11,169 bases of DNA, taken from the NCBI GenBank assembly GCA_027596195.1, contig JADGJG010000901.1, positions 1-11,169 on the forward strand. The letters are read 5' to 3'. The notes beneath the pieces are model-generated. The model had not been told where the DNA came from. It worked only from the letters and a program-made list of their open reading frames with translations, and searched no databases. Each line of letters begins with the position of its first letter. The stretch's first letter is position 1. The position numbers and the translations under genes were made by a program. Below, piece by piece: positions 1 through 8,867 of this stretch. The DNA is from Podochytrium sp. JEL0797. Taxonomy: Eukaryota > Chytridiomycota > Chytridiomycetes > Chytridiales > Chytriomycetaceae.

Positions 1-138
1 CGAAATCTTGGACTACTGGCTGCCCGTGTTCTTGGGTCCCTCTTTGGACAGACGTGGTTTTCGTACTCCTTCCATCACATCCGGGTGGGGGGGGGGGGCC
101 GCGGGGGGGGGGGGGCGCGGGGGGGGGCCCCCGGGGGG
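1..138. other. Unplaced left edge with long G-homopolymer tract
   Basis: Bases 1-84 read open in more than one forward frame but match nothing I recognise. Bases 87-138 consist almost only of G runs (about 12, 13, 9 and 6 G) broken by short C/GC interruptions. In the Sec7 frame this would be a Gly/Ala/Arg/Pro-rich run directly before the Sec7 domain, where the HUS region and linker should be. It could be a true Gly-rich linker, a G-quadruplex-prone stretch, or a basecalling or assembly artefact at a contig edge. I cannot tell which, so the Sec7 gene model starts after it. Confidence 0.6.
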
Positions 139-3100
139 AAGGTTGTGGCGGTGAGTTTGGATGATCCGATGCAGTTTGAGACGTTGAGGATGAAAAAGGT
201 GAATTTGTTGGAGGGGATTAAGAAGTTTAATGAAAAGCCAAAGAAGGTAAAAAAGGGGTGTGTGTGGTCTTTTGAGGTTGGTTGTCTGACGCTTAGTGCC
301 TTTTTTTTGGTGTCTCCCAGGGAATCCAATTCTTGTTGGATAGCAATGCGATCGCGTCACGAACGCCTGTGGACATTGCTTCCTTCTTGTTGGCTACGGA
401 GGGACTCGACAAGCACATGATTGGAGAATTCCTTGGTGAAGGGTGAGAGCTCTCTTCCTATCTCTCCCCCTCTCCCGCACAAAACTAATACCATCCCAAC
501 GTTTTTTAACAAAGCAACGAAGAAAACATTGCCATCATGCACGCCTTTGTCGACCTCCAAGACTTTTCCAACCTCCAATTCGTGTCGGCCCTCCGCATGT
601 TCCTCCAACACTTCCGCCTCCCCGGCGAAGCTCAAAAAATTGACCGATTCATGCTCAAATTTGCGGACCGCTACCTGCACCAAAACCCCGGCAAATTCTC
701 CTCCGCCGACACAGGCTACGTGCTCGCGTATTCCGTCATCATGCTCAACACGGACCAACACAACGCACAAGTCAAAGTCCGCATGACGAAACAAGACTTT
801 TTGAAAAACAACCGCGGGATTGATGGCGATCAGGACCTTCCTGTGGACTTTATGGAGGAAATCTTTGATGAGATTCGCGCGCATGAGATTGTGTTGAAGG
901 ATGAACGGCCAGCGGTCGATTTATCGTTGGCGGGGGGGCCTGCGAGTGCCAAGTTTGAGAAGGCGAGTGCGGGGATGGCGCAAAAGACGGAAGAGCGGTT
1001 GAAGGAAGGGATTCGGAAACGGGTGCAGGCTGTGGGGGCGTTTCCAAACGCGGCGGTGGCGGCGGTGGGAGGAGGAGGGGACGATGATTTGTCGCAGTTC
1101 AATCATCCTGGCAATTCGGGCATCTTCTACTCTGCCACGCACTACGAGCACGTCAAATCCATGTTTGAAAGCGTGTGGATGTCTGTGTTTACGGCACTCT
1201 CGGGGTACCTCCAAGACTCGGAAGACCCCGACGCGATCGCGCTCGCACTACAAGGGTTCCAACACGCCCTCACGCTCGCATGTATGTTTGACATGGATTT
1301 GGAGCGGAGAGCGTTCTTGTCGACTTTGAGCAAGTTTGCGCAGTTGAATCCGGCGGGTGGAGTTGTGCAGGTGCGGCACAAGAATTTGGAGGCTGTGAGG
1401 GTGTTATTGGAGGTGTCGACGCGGTTGGGGGGCAGACTCGGGGATGGGTGGATGGAGATTGCGTTGTGTATTAGTAATTTGGAGAAGTTGCAGACGGTGG
1501 ATTCGAGTTCGAAAGTGTGAGTTTGTGGTTTTTTTTTTGGTGTCTTTTGAAAGTAGGGGGGCTGATTGTTTTTGTTGGGTGGGCGGAAAACGCAGCCGAA
1601 ACTCGAGCGACCGACGCGCCTCCAGCACCCCACGAAAAGACACCTCGACCCCTGCGACGCCCAAATACTCTGACGAAGCCCTCGCGGTCGCCACGTCACA
1701 AAAAATGACGATCCTCGTGGACAAAATCTTCACCACCTCCGTGCGTCTGTCTGGGCCCGCGATTGTCGGATTCGTGAAGGCCCTCTGCGAAGTCTCATGG
1801 GACGAAATCACGTCCTCTGAAAACTCGCAACACCCCCGCATGTACTGCTTACAACGGTTGATTGAAATCTCGTACTACAACATGAACCGAATCCGTGTCG
1901 AATGGTCGCAACTATGGGCGATTCTCGGCCCGCATTTCACGCAAGCAGCATGTCACGACAACAGTCTCGTCTCCTTTTTCGCACTCGATAAGTTGCGGCA
2001 ATTGGCCATCAAGTTTCTCGAGTTGGATGAGTTGTCGAATTTCAAATTCCAGCGCGATTTTTTGAAGCCGTTTGAAGTTGTGGTGGGGACGAGTCGGGAT
2101 CCGAAAATGAAGGATATGGCGTTGGTGTGTTTGAAGCAGATGGTGCAGGGGAAGGCGAGGCAGATCAAGTCGGGGTGGAAGGCGATTTTTGCTACGTTGA
2201 TGAAGGCGGCGAAGGATGAGAATGGTTTGTTTGCCTTTTTTGGAATTTTTGTTTTGTGTGCGTGTGTGTGTGTGTTCTCATGCTTTTTTTGTCGTTCACA
2301 GAACAGGTTGTTGCTCTCGCGTTCGATATGGTCAAGATGATTTTCAACAACCATTTTGACGAGATTATTGCCAACGGAGGGTTCCCGGACTTTATTTCGT
2401 GTTTGGTGTGTTTCTGCAAGAATGGGAAATCGGCCAAGACGGGGTAACAACCGAAATGATGCGTATTTGCAGCGTTGTGTTTTGAACATTTTTTTGTTTG
2501 TTTGTTTGTTTGTATATAGCCTCCATTCGGTCGAACTGTTGAAGCAAACCGTACCTCGCATTTTTGAGATGCTGCAAACCTCTGCAGGCTCCAAAATGCT
2601 GCACGCAACCGCAGCTGCAACGGCCGCCTTAACCAAACCGAAACCAGAAATCCCCTCCGTCATCGCCGCGACGCTGTTAGGCGACAAAACACCCGAAGAC
2701 GCTACCAACCAACAACACCAACCCACCGCCGAAGAAACGAGTTTCCGATTCATCTTCCCCGTTCTATTTGGATTCCAAGAAGTCACCATCTCCTGCGACC
2801 TCGAAGTCCGTACGCGCGGGCTCGTGTACCTATTTGACGTGCTCAAAACGCACGGCCTCGAGTTTTCTCATGACGCATGGGAAGTGATTGCAAAGGGGAT
2901 TTTGTTCCCCATGTTTGACGATCTCAAACTCTCGCGGCAGGAACACCGCACGATTGATGAGCGCGAGGATTTGACGGTGTGGTTGAGTACGACGCTGATT
3001 CAGGCCTTGAGGCTTTTGGTGGAGTTGTTTGGGTTTCATTTTGGGAGGTTGGGGTTTGCGGTGGAAGGGTTGTTTGAGATTTTGGTGGCGTGTATGACGC

Positions 3101-4311
3101 AAGGTAAATGAGCTCAACCCTCGTGGATGTGACAGTTGAAACCATGCTCGCGCTAATTTTTTATTTTTCAGAAAACGAAACGCTCGCGCGAATCGGATCC
3201 ACCTGTTTGCACCAGTTTATTGAAACAAACGTGGACCGCTTCGACACACGCACACGGGATCGCGTCTGCAACACTTTTGTGAACTTGTTTGCCATCACGA
3301 CCCCGACCCTCCTCTTTTTCGACTACCGCGCCCAAGTCCCCGAAGCCCCATCAGGGGTCATGGCGCCCCCTGAAGGCGACGAAGCCGACGCATTGGAATC
3401 AAAGCACGATACAGACCACCATGACCGCGACGTGGGGTCCGAATCGATGGCGCAGCACATGACCTCTGTAACGAGTTTGACGGGCCGCGCGGGGAGTCCC
3501 ACGAACGAACTCGTGTTTGTGGATCATGCGGTGCAGTTGGAGGGGAGGCCGAGACCTGAGCCGCAGGATTTCCAGGGGATTATTTTGAAGTGCGTGTTGC
3601 ATTTGTTGGTTGTGCAAACGCTGCATGATACGTTGACCACATCGGCGGTGGCTGTGTCGCGATCGACGCCGAGACTCGCGGCGGAAGGGGAAGTAGCCCC
3701 CGCGGTGGTGGAGGACAAGACGTACCGCGCCTTGTCGGTAAATCAGTTGTTGGTTCTCGTGGGGTGTTTTGAGCGCAGTTATCGGTTCGCGGAGGCGTTT
3801 AATCGCGATGTGGAGTTGCGGTTGACATTGTTTCGGATGGGGTTCATGAAGCAGTTGCCGAATCTGTTGAAGCAGGAATGTGCGAGTGTGATTGCGTATA
3901 TTTCTATTTTGTTTAAGATGGTGATGGATACGCAGATGGATCGGGTGGAGAAGAGGGAGGAGGTGGCTGGGTTGTTGATTCCGTGAGTTCAGGGGTTTTT
4001 TTTATTTGAGTTTTGCAATTTGCTGACGTTGACTGTTTAGACTCTGCCTCCAAGTTCTCCACAACTTCAACACAATGGAACCGGGCGTCAAAAACCGCAA
4101 CGTGAACGCATGGAAACCCGTTGTGATTCTCATTCTGACGGCCTTGTCGGACATGGACGACGCCTTGTTTGCGCAGCATCTTCCACGGCTGTATGAAGAG
4201 ACGGTGGGGATTTTGTTGCAGCCTGAACTCGATCTCGAGATTCGGATTGCGTTGCATGCGTTTGTGATTCGTGTGGGGACGGCAGTTGGGGTCATCACCA
4301 CGGGCGCGTGA
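139..4311 (+). CDS. SEC7: Sec7/BIG-family Arf guanine nucleotide exchange factor (5' partial, 8 exons)
   Basis: Exons by eye: 139-246, 321-442, 515-1516, 1596-2224, 2302-2443, 2520-3103, 3172-3982, 4041-4311. All introns are GT-AG (58-79 nt); the joined frame stays open for 1222 codons to TGA. The protein activates Arf GTPases at the trans-Golgi for vesicle coat assembly. The Sec7 domain spans about residues 10-202 (numbered from base 139). It contains FRLPGEAQKIDR, whose Glu (E115, codon 627-629) is the catalytic glutamic finger, and MLNTDQHN (about 153-160). After it come a KTEERLKEGIRKR linker, HDS-type helical repeats, and the DUF1981 signature (FALDKLRQLAIKFLELDELS, about 1978-2037). An acidic, Gly/Pro-containing low-complexity insert lies near 3330-3520. 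The family is usually 1700-2000 aa, so the N-terminal DCB/HUS part lies outside the window or is lost at the G-tract. GBF1/Gea is less likely because BIG-type DUF1981 is present. Confidence 0.93.
2255..2275 (+). repeat. TG/GT dinucleotide microsatellite inside SEC7 intron 4
   Basis: An alternating TG tract with one CG interruption lies in the 77-nt intron 2225-2301, between the GTTTGT donor and the T-rich acceptor. It is a short simple repeat, probably neutral and polymorphic. Confidence 0.8.
2493..2512 (+). repeat. TTTG tetranucleotide microsatellite inside SEC7 intron 5
   Basis: Five TTTG copies lie just before the acceptor TATATAG of intron 2444-2519. They serve as a T-rich stretch upstream of the acceptor. 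No other function is visible. Confidence 0.8.
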
Positions 4312-4822
4312 AATTAGTTTTTTTCGCGCGGTGTTGTTCGTTTTTGTATTCTTTTGGATAAACAAATGATTATGTGGGGAATAGTCGTTTTAACTTGGAA
4401 TATTATTTTATTATTGTGAAGTTGACAGGAACAGAAACGAAGGAAGAACTCAATTGTTTTTTCCCCTTCCGTCTTATCGCCGGAATGACGTCTCGGCCGG
4501 ATTTTAGTCACCTTTTCTGCTCCAAGTGACAGGAATGCGGGCAGTTTTTTTTTGTTTGTCGATTTCAAATCCCGACAGTTTGACAGGTCGCGCAGTGAAA
4601 AGGCGAAATTAGTTTGACAAGATATCTTTTTTTTTACTGCTCAAAGCATATACCCCAAGGTCAGTGACTGCTCTCTGTCCCTGTTTCTCTTTACGTTCAT
4701 TCCGGAATCTAACTGCTTCGCCCCCCGCACAATCTTGCCACGCACACACCAGGCTACGCGCGCATCGCCGAACCAAATCCTCAGCTTTGACAGACATTAT
4801 AATACATTAGAAACGAGAAGCA
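4312..4822. other. Intergenic: SEC7 3' flank and upstream region of the mucin-like gene
   Basis: No convincing gene is present. The first 100 bases are AT-rich with ATAAAC (about 4358) and AATATTATTTTATTATT-like sequence, as expected for a fungal polyadenylation region. The second half is of mixed composition with a T9-10 tract near 4626-4636. The word TGACAGG occurs at 4423, 4527 and 4581, and TGACAG again at 4788. A TATAAT at 4798-4803 is only about 20 nt from the ATG and is probably too close to act as a TATA box for it. Reverse-strand open stretches at 4314-4568 and 4609-4797 have no recognisable content. Confidence 0.6.
4423..4793 (+). promoter_or_regulatory. Cluster of TGACAG(G) words upstream of the mucin-like gene
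   Basis: TGACAGG is seen at 4423-4429, 4527-4533 and 4581-4587, and TGACAG at 4788-4793, all on the + strand. Its complement CCTGTCA occurs downstream at 5222-5228 and twice in the second intron (near 5316 and 5345). TGACAG is the known core of TALE-class homeodomain sites. Whether a factor binds here is inference. Confidence 0.3.
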
Positions 4823-7800
4823 ATGGTATGTTCCCCTGTGTAGACGAGCGCTGGCGTCTGTGAATACCGTCTGGACCCGCCCTGGACACGCGCGTCCATC
4901 AAAATCCTCACCCCTGCCCACACCGATTGCACTTCTAAACCCCTTCAACTCTCCCATTCTCTCACAGCAATCCGACAAACTCATCTTTTTGCTCGCTTGC
5001 GCGCTCGGCTTATTCGCGACCTTGACGTCCGCGTTCCCCATCGCCGCCAACCGTCCCTTCATCATTCGCAGACAACAACCCGTCACTTCTGTCGTCCAGA
5101 GCGATGTTGGCGGTCCATGTAACCAAGGAGGTGTCGAAAACAGCGCTGTTTGCATGGATGGTCTCTACTGTCAAATGCCTCCTGCCGAAACGGGGATCCT
5201 CCGCGTGGGTCAAGCGGGTACCTGTCAAGTTCCGCACAAGCCATATGTGATCACCAAGATTATTACTAGACACCGTTCTCGCACTGTGAGTTGTTGTTGT
5301 CTTTGTTTTTTTGAACCTGTCAGCGCGTTTCTAATTTTTGACACCTGTCAAATTTGCAGTCGAGCACCGTTCCCGCGTCTTCGAGTGCTACCGAAACATC
5401 ATCGAGTGCCACGGAAACCTCCTCGAGTGCTACGGAAACCTCCTCGAGTGCTACGGAAACGTCCTCGAGTGCTACGGAAACGTCCTCGAGTGCTACGGAA
5501 ACCTCTTCAAGTGCTACCGAAACTTCAGCGAGTGCCTCATCGAGTGCCACGGAAACGAGTGCTACCAGTGAATCTGCATCCAGCTCGTCGTCGAGTGCTA
5601 CGGAAACGTCCTCAAGTGCCTCGAGTGCTACCGAGACATTCTCTTCGTCACCTTCCTCCAGCGTTCCGCCACCGACAACCAGCACTTCGACTTCGACGAG
5701 CACCACTTTGGGAACCACATCGACTTCTACGAGCACGTCCACCACTCTCCAAACCACTTCGACATCCACCAGCACCTCCACCATTCCACAAACCACTTCC
5801 ACATCGACGAGCACCAGTACCACGCCCCAGACTACCAGCACTTCCACGAGCACATCCACCACGGTTGCCACCACCAGTACCAGCACGTCGACCAGCACAA
5901 CGCTCGCGACAACTTCCACGTCGACCAGCACGTCCACAACCCTCCCAACGACGAGCACTTCCACAAGCACGTCCACTACTCTTGCTACCACCTCGACCAG
6001 CACGAGCACATCGACCACTGCTCCTACGACATCCACGTCCACGAGCACTTCGACAACGCTCCAAACCACATCCACGTCGACGAGTTCAACCACCACCGTG
6101 CCAACCACTTCCACATCGACCAGCACTTCCACCACTCTCCAGACAACGAGTACTAGCACGAGCTCCACCACCACTGTGCCCACTACTTCTACTTCGACGA
6201 GCACCTCAACCACCCTCCAAACCACATCGACTTCGACCAGCACCTCTACAACGGTTCAAACCACTTCCACATCCACTAGCACGTCCACAACTCTTCAAAC
6301 CACTTCCACTTCCACCAGCACCTCCACCACTCCTCAAACCACCTCCACCTCGACTTCCACGTCGACGACGCCTCAAGCAACGAGCACGTCCACCAGCACA
6401 TCGACGACCCTGGCCACCACGTCGACTTCGACAACTACAGTGCCCACGACGTCAACTTCCACCAGCACCTCCACCACTCTGCAGACGACTTCCACGTCCA
6501 CAAGCACTTCGACGACTTTGCAGACGACTTCCACGTCCACAAGCACCAGCACCACACTCCAAACTACCTCCACTTCCACCAGCACGTCGACGACTCCTCA
6601 AACCACGTCCACGTCCACGAGCACGTCAACGACTCCTCAGACGACTTCCACGTCCACCAGCACGTCGACGACCCTCCAGACGACCTCCACGTCGACCAGC
6701 ACTTCCACCACGCTCCAAACCACCTCCACTTCGACTTCCACTTCCACTACTCTCCAAACCACCAGCACGAGCACCTCGACTTCCACCACGCCCCAAACCA
6801 CCTCGACTTCGACCAGCACATCAACGACTCCTCAAACCACCTCAACGTCCACGAGCACCTCCACCACGCTCCAGACGACCAGCACGAGTACTTCGACGAG
6901 CACCACTCTCCAAACCACGTCGACATCGACTTCCACTTCCACCACCCCTCAAACAACTTCCACGTCGACGAGCACGTCCACCACTCTCCAAACCACCTCA
7001 ACCTCCACCAGCACTTCTACTACCCCACAAACCACTTCCACGTCGACAAGCACTTCCACAACTCCACAGACCACGTCTACATCCACCAGCACATCCACCA
7101 CCCTTCAAACCACTTCTACATCCACCAGCACGTCGACTACGCTCCAAACTACGTCCACCTCCACCAGCACGTCGACAACTTTGGAAACCACGAGCACGTC
7201 GACAACTACTACTCTCACTGTTACGCCACCGTACAGCTCTTCCACAGAAGTGTATACCCCGTCCTCGAGCATCGAGTCGTCTGCTACTTCGTCCCAGTCC
7301 GAGTCTTCGTCGGCTTCCAGCACCGAGTCCTCCTCGATCCCAACCACCTCAACGTCGACCAGCACGAGCACTACTCTCGGAACCACGAGCACGTCTACCA
7401 GCACGTCGACGACTCTTGCGACCACCTCAACGTCCACGAGCACTTCCACGACTCTTCAAACCACATCTACGTCCACCAGCACTTCGACGACTCCCCAGAC
7501 GACCTCCACTTCAACCAGCACCTCCACCACTCCACAAACCACTTCCACTTCGACTTCGACTTCCACCACTCCCCAAACCACTTCTACATCGACCAGCACC
7601 TCCACCACTCTCCAAACTACTTCCACGTCGACTTCCACATCCACAACGCTCCAAACCACCAGCACGAGCACCTCGACTTCCACCACGCCCCAAACCACGT
7701 CGACTTCAACCAGCACGTCAACGACTCCTCAAACCACTTCCACGTCCACGAGCACCTCCACCACGCTCCAGACGACGTCCACGTCGACCAGCACCTCCAC

Positions 7801-8554
7801 CACTCTCCAAACTACTTCTACGTCGACTTCCACCTCCACCACCCTCCAAACCACCAGCACAAGCACCTCGACTTCCACCACGCCCCAAACCACCTCGACT
7901 TCGACCAGCACATCAACGACTCCTCAAACCACTTCCACATCCACGAGCACCAGTACCACGCTCCAAACGACCAGCACGAGTACTTCGACGAGCACCACTC
8001 TCCAAACCACTTCGACATCGACTTCCACTTCCACTACCCCTCAAACCACTTCCACGTCGACGAGCACGTCCACTACTCTCCAGACCACCTCCACTTCGAC
8101 GTCGACAACCACCACTGTCCCAACAACGAGCACTTCCACGACTACCTCTGTCACGACAAGCTCGTCCACCAGCACATCCACCACGCTTGCGACCACCTCC
8201 ACCTCCACAAGTACCACGACTGTGGTTCCAACCACTTCGACAACAACGACCACTACGCTCGAGCCTTCCTCAAGCGCCCCAACTTCGAGCATTCTGTCTT
8301 CGAGCGTTCCCACTTCGTCCTCGGCGGCGCCCACGACTACCACCACATGTTCCGAGGAAACCATCTACGTTACGGAATACGACGACGCGACCACTTCCGC
8401 GGCCGTCTCGGTTCCCACCACTTCCGTCAGAATCGTTGGATTGGGCCAAGTGTGTGATGGTATTCAGACCATCTGTGACAGCGCCTCTGGGTTGATTTGC
8501 AATGCTGGAAAGTGTGCGTTGAGCACTGGCTTTTTGAAGCTCAAGAAGTTTTGA
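4823..8554 (+). CDS. Secreted mucin-like Ser/Thr-rich repeat protein with a four-Cys module at each end
   Basis: Exons: 4823-4825 (ATG only), 4968-5285, 5360-8554; introns of 142 and 74 nt, both phase 0. The product is about 1171 aa. The start is chosen because ATG|GTATGT spliced to ...CTCACAG|CAA gives M-QSDKLIFLLACALGLFATL, a clear signal peptide cleaved near TSA23; no other in-frame ATG precedes it. RR35-36 may be a Kex2-type site. A first Cys module (C52, C63, C69, C87) is followed by seven SSSATET heptads, 39 TTSTSTSTSTTLQ-type units, a 52-aa Ser-rich spacer, 20 more units, and a second Cys module (C1139, C1146, C1154, C1159) after a short ETIYVTEYDD segment. The C-terminus LSTGFLKLKKF is not hydrophobic, so no GPI signal is visible. 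The Ser/Thr density predicts heavy O-mannosylation, hence a role as wall or extracellular matrix protein (inference). Gene family not recognised. Confidence 0.88.
4826..4967 (+). other. Intron immediately after the start codon of the mucin-like gene
   Basis: The donor GTATGT directly follows ATG. A TTCTAAAC branch-like site is followed by a pyrimidine-rich run and CTCACAG. At 142 nt it is the longest intron on the + strand here. Splicing restores M-Q-S-D-K and the signal peptide. Without it, the downstream frame has no methionine before the hydrophobic core. Confidence 0.82.
5378..5524 (+). repeat. Seven tandem 21-bp repeats encoding SSSATET
   Basis: Seven consecutive in-frame 21-nt copies with only third-base differences (TCG/TCA, GCT/GCC, ACG/ACC, and so on). 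Most carry CTCGAG. Degenerate SSATET copies continue to about 5640 before the 13-residue array begins. This is a different repeat from the downstream 39-bp units. Confidence 0.93.
5675..7186 (+). repeat. 39-bp minisatellite, array A (39 units)
   Basis: Thirty-nine in-frame copies of a 13-residue unit TTSTSTSTSTTLQ. All have 13 residues except unit 20, which has 10, giving exactly 1512 nt. The last two residues vary: LG, LQ, PQ, VA, LA, LP, AP, VP, VQ, LE. Early units are diverse; units 21-39 are nearly all LQ or PQ. At the nucleotide level serine switches between TCN and AGY codons at equivalent positions. Confidence 0.95.
7187..7342 (+). other. Ser-rich spacer between the two minisatellite arrays
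   Basis: Encodes 52 residues starting TTSTSTTTTLTVTPPYSSS and continuing with Ser/Glu-rich sequence (ESSATSSQSESSSASSTESS). It breaks the repeat pattern and contains the only Tyr residues between the arrays. Its length equals exactly four repeat units, so array B stays in register with array A modulo 39. Confidence 0.9.
7343..8122 (+). repeat. 39-bp minisatellite, array B (20 units)
   Basis: Twenty 13-residue units of the same type as array A, starting LG, LA, LQ and ending with a TTVP unit. Units 14-19 (7850-8083) match array A units 29-34 (6758-6991) in order at a 1092-bp offset; two of the 39-mers are identical. Degenerate TTSTST sequence continues to about 8265. Confidence 0.95.
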
Positions 8555-8581
8555 AGGGGGGTTGAGAAAACCATGATTTAG

Positions 8582-8626
8582 CTTTCTTTTTCTCTCTTTT
8601 TTTTCTCTCTCTCTCTCTCTCTTCTC
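8582..8626 (+). promoter_or_regulatory. 45-nt pure pyrimidine (CT)n tract
   Basis: An uninterrupted C/T run including about (CT)10. Pyrimidine tracts are common just upstream of fungal transcription starts and can also lie in 3' UTRs. Here it sits 28 nt after the mucin stop and about 240 nt before the next ATG, so either is possible. Confidence 0.4.
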
Positions 8627-8713
8627 GTCGTTGTTCTGAGTTTGTTTTGTGAACTTAAAAATGTATCCTTATTTTAAAACAAAATTTTTGATCCCTTCCC
8701 AATTTTCACCTGA

Positions 8714-8752
8714 ATTACTCACCATTTGTGAGGAAAGGGGATATTACTCACC
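8714..8752 (+). promoter_or_regulatory. Direct repeat ATTACTCACC with E-box-like CACCTG
   Basis: ATTACTCACC occurs at 8714-8723 and 8743-8752. TCACCTGA occurs at 8706 and again at 8749, where ACTCA-CC-TGAGT (8747-8758) forms a small inverted repeat. It is a candidate operator upstream of the DUF1275 gene; function is inferred from position only. Confidence 0.3.
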
Positions 8753-8867
8753 TGAGTGTGATTCGCTGTGTAATGAGGTATGAGAAATCAAAAACTATAC
8801 GACCTGTTTGAACCCTCATCATCGTCAAAAGATATGCCAAACGACCTGACATTATATCTCTCCGAAA

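Larger units (their letters stand above)
8555..8867. other. Intergenic between the mucin-like and DUF1275 genes
   Basis: No gene is supported. It holds a 45-nt pyrimidine tract (8582-8626), an AT-rich stretch with TTAAAAATG and ATTTTAAAACAAAAT (about 8654-8690) that may serve 3' end formation, two ATTACTCACC direct repeats, and an out-of-frame ATG at 8780 that overlaps the next CDS. Confidence 0.6.

Noticed and set aside
2444..2472. TTTGCAG at 2466-2472 as the acceptor of SEC7 intron 5
   Set aside because: It would leave a 29-nt intron. The acceptor at 2518-2519 gives a 76-nt intron and a continuous family-like protein (GLHSVELLKQT).
4557..4577. tRNA T-arm-like sequence (TTTCAAATCCCGAC)
   Set aside because: The T stem does not pair over five bases, and no acceptor stem, D arm or anticodon arm is found upstream.
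4609..4797. Reverse-strand frame of 62 codons beginning MSVKAEDLVRR
   Set aside because: Short, in the intergenic region, with no recognisable domain, splice partner or composition bias.
4798..4803. TATAAT as a TATA box for the mucin-like gene
   Set aside because: It is only about 20 nt before the ATG. A TATA-directed start would normally fall downstream of this ATG, so the assignment is not supported.
5675..8122. CRISPR array or satellite DNA interpretation of the 39-bp repeats
   Set aside because: There are no unique spacers between units, the repeat keeps a reading frame throughout, and the window is eukaryotic.
5320..8364. Many reverse-strand Val/Glu-rich reading frames (MLVEVEVVW-type repeats)
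   Set aside because: They are the complement of the Ser/Thr minisatellite, which lacks stops on the other strand by composition. No start context, domains or introns support them.
4860..8495. Very long forward reading frame (about 1211 codons), Pro/Arg/Leu-rich over the repeat region
   Set aside because: Its first part is the true exon 2 frame, but it reads through the 74-nt intron 5286-5359 and then runs out of frame through a stop-poor C-rich minisatellite. The Ser/Thr frame with Cys modules at both ends is clearly the real one.
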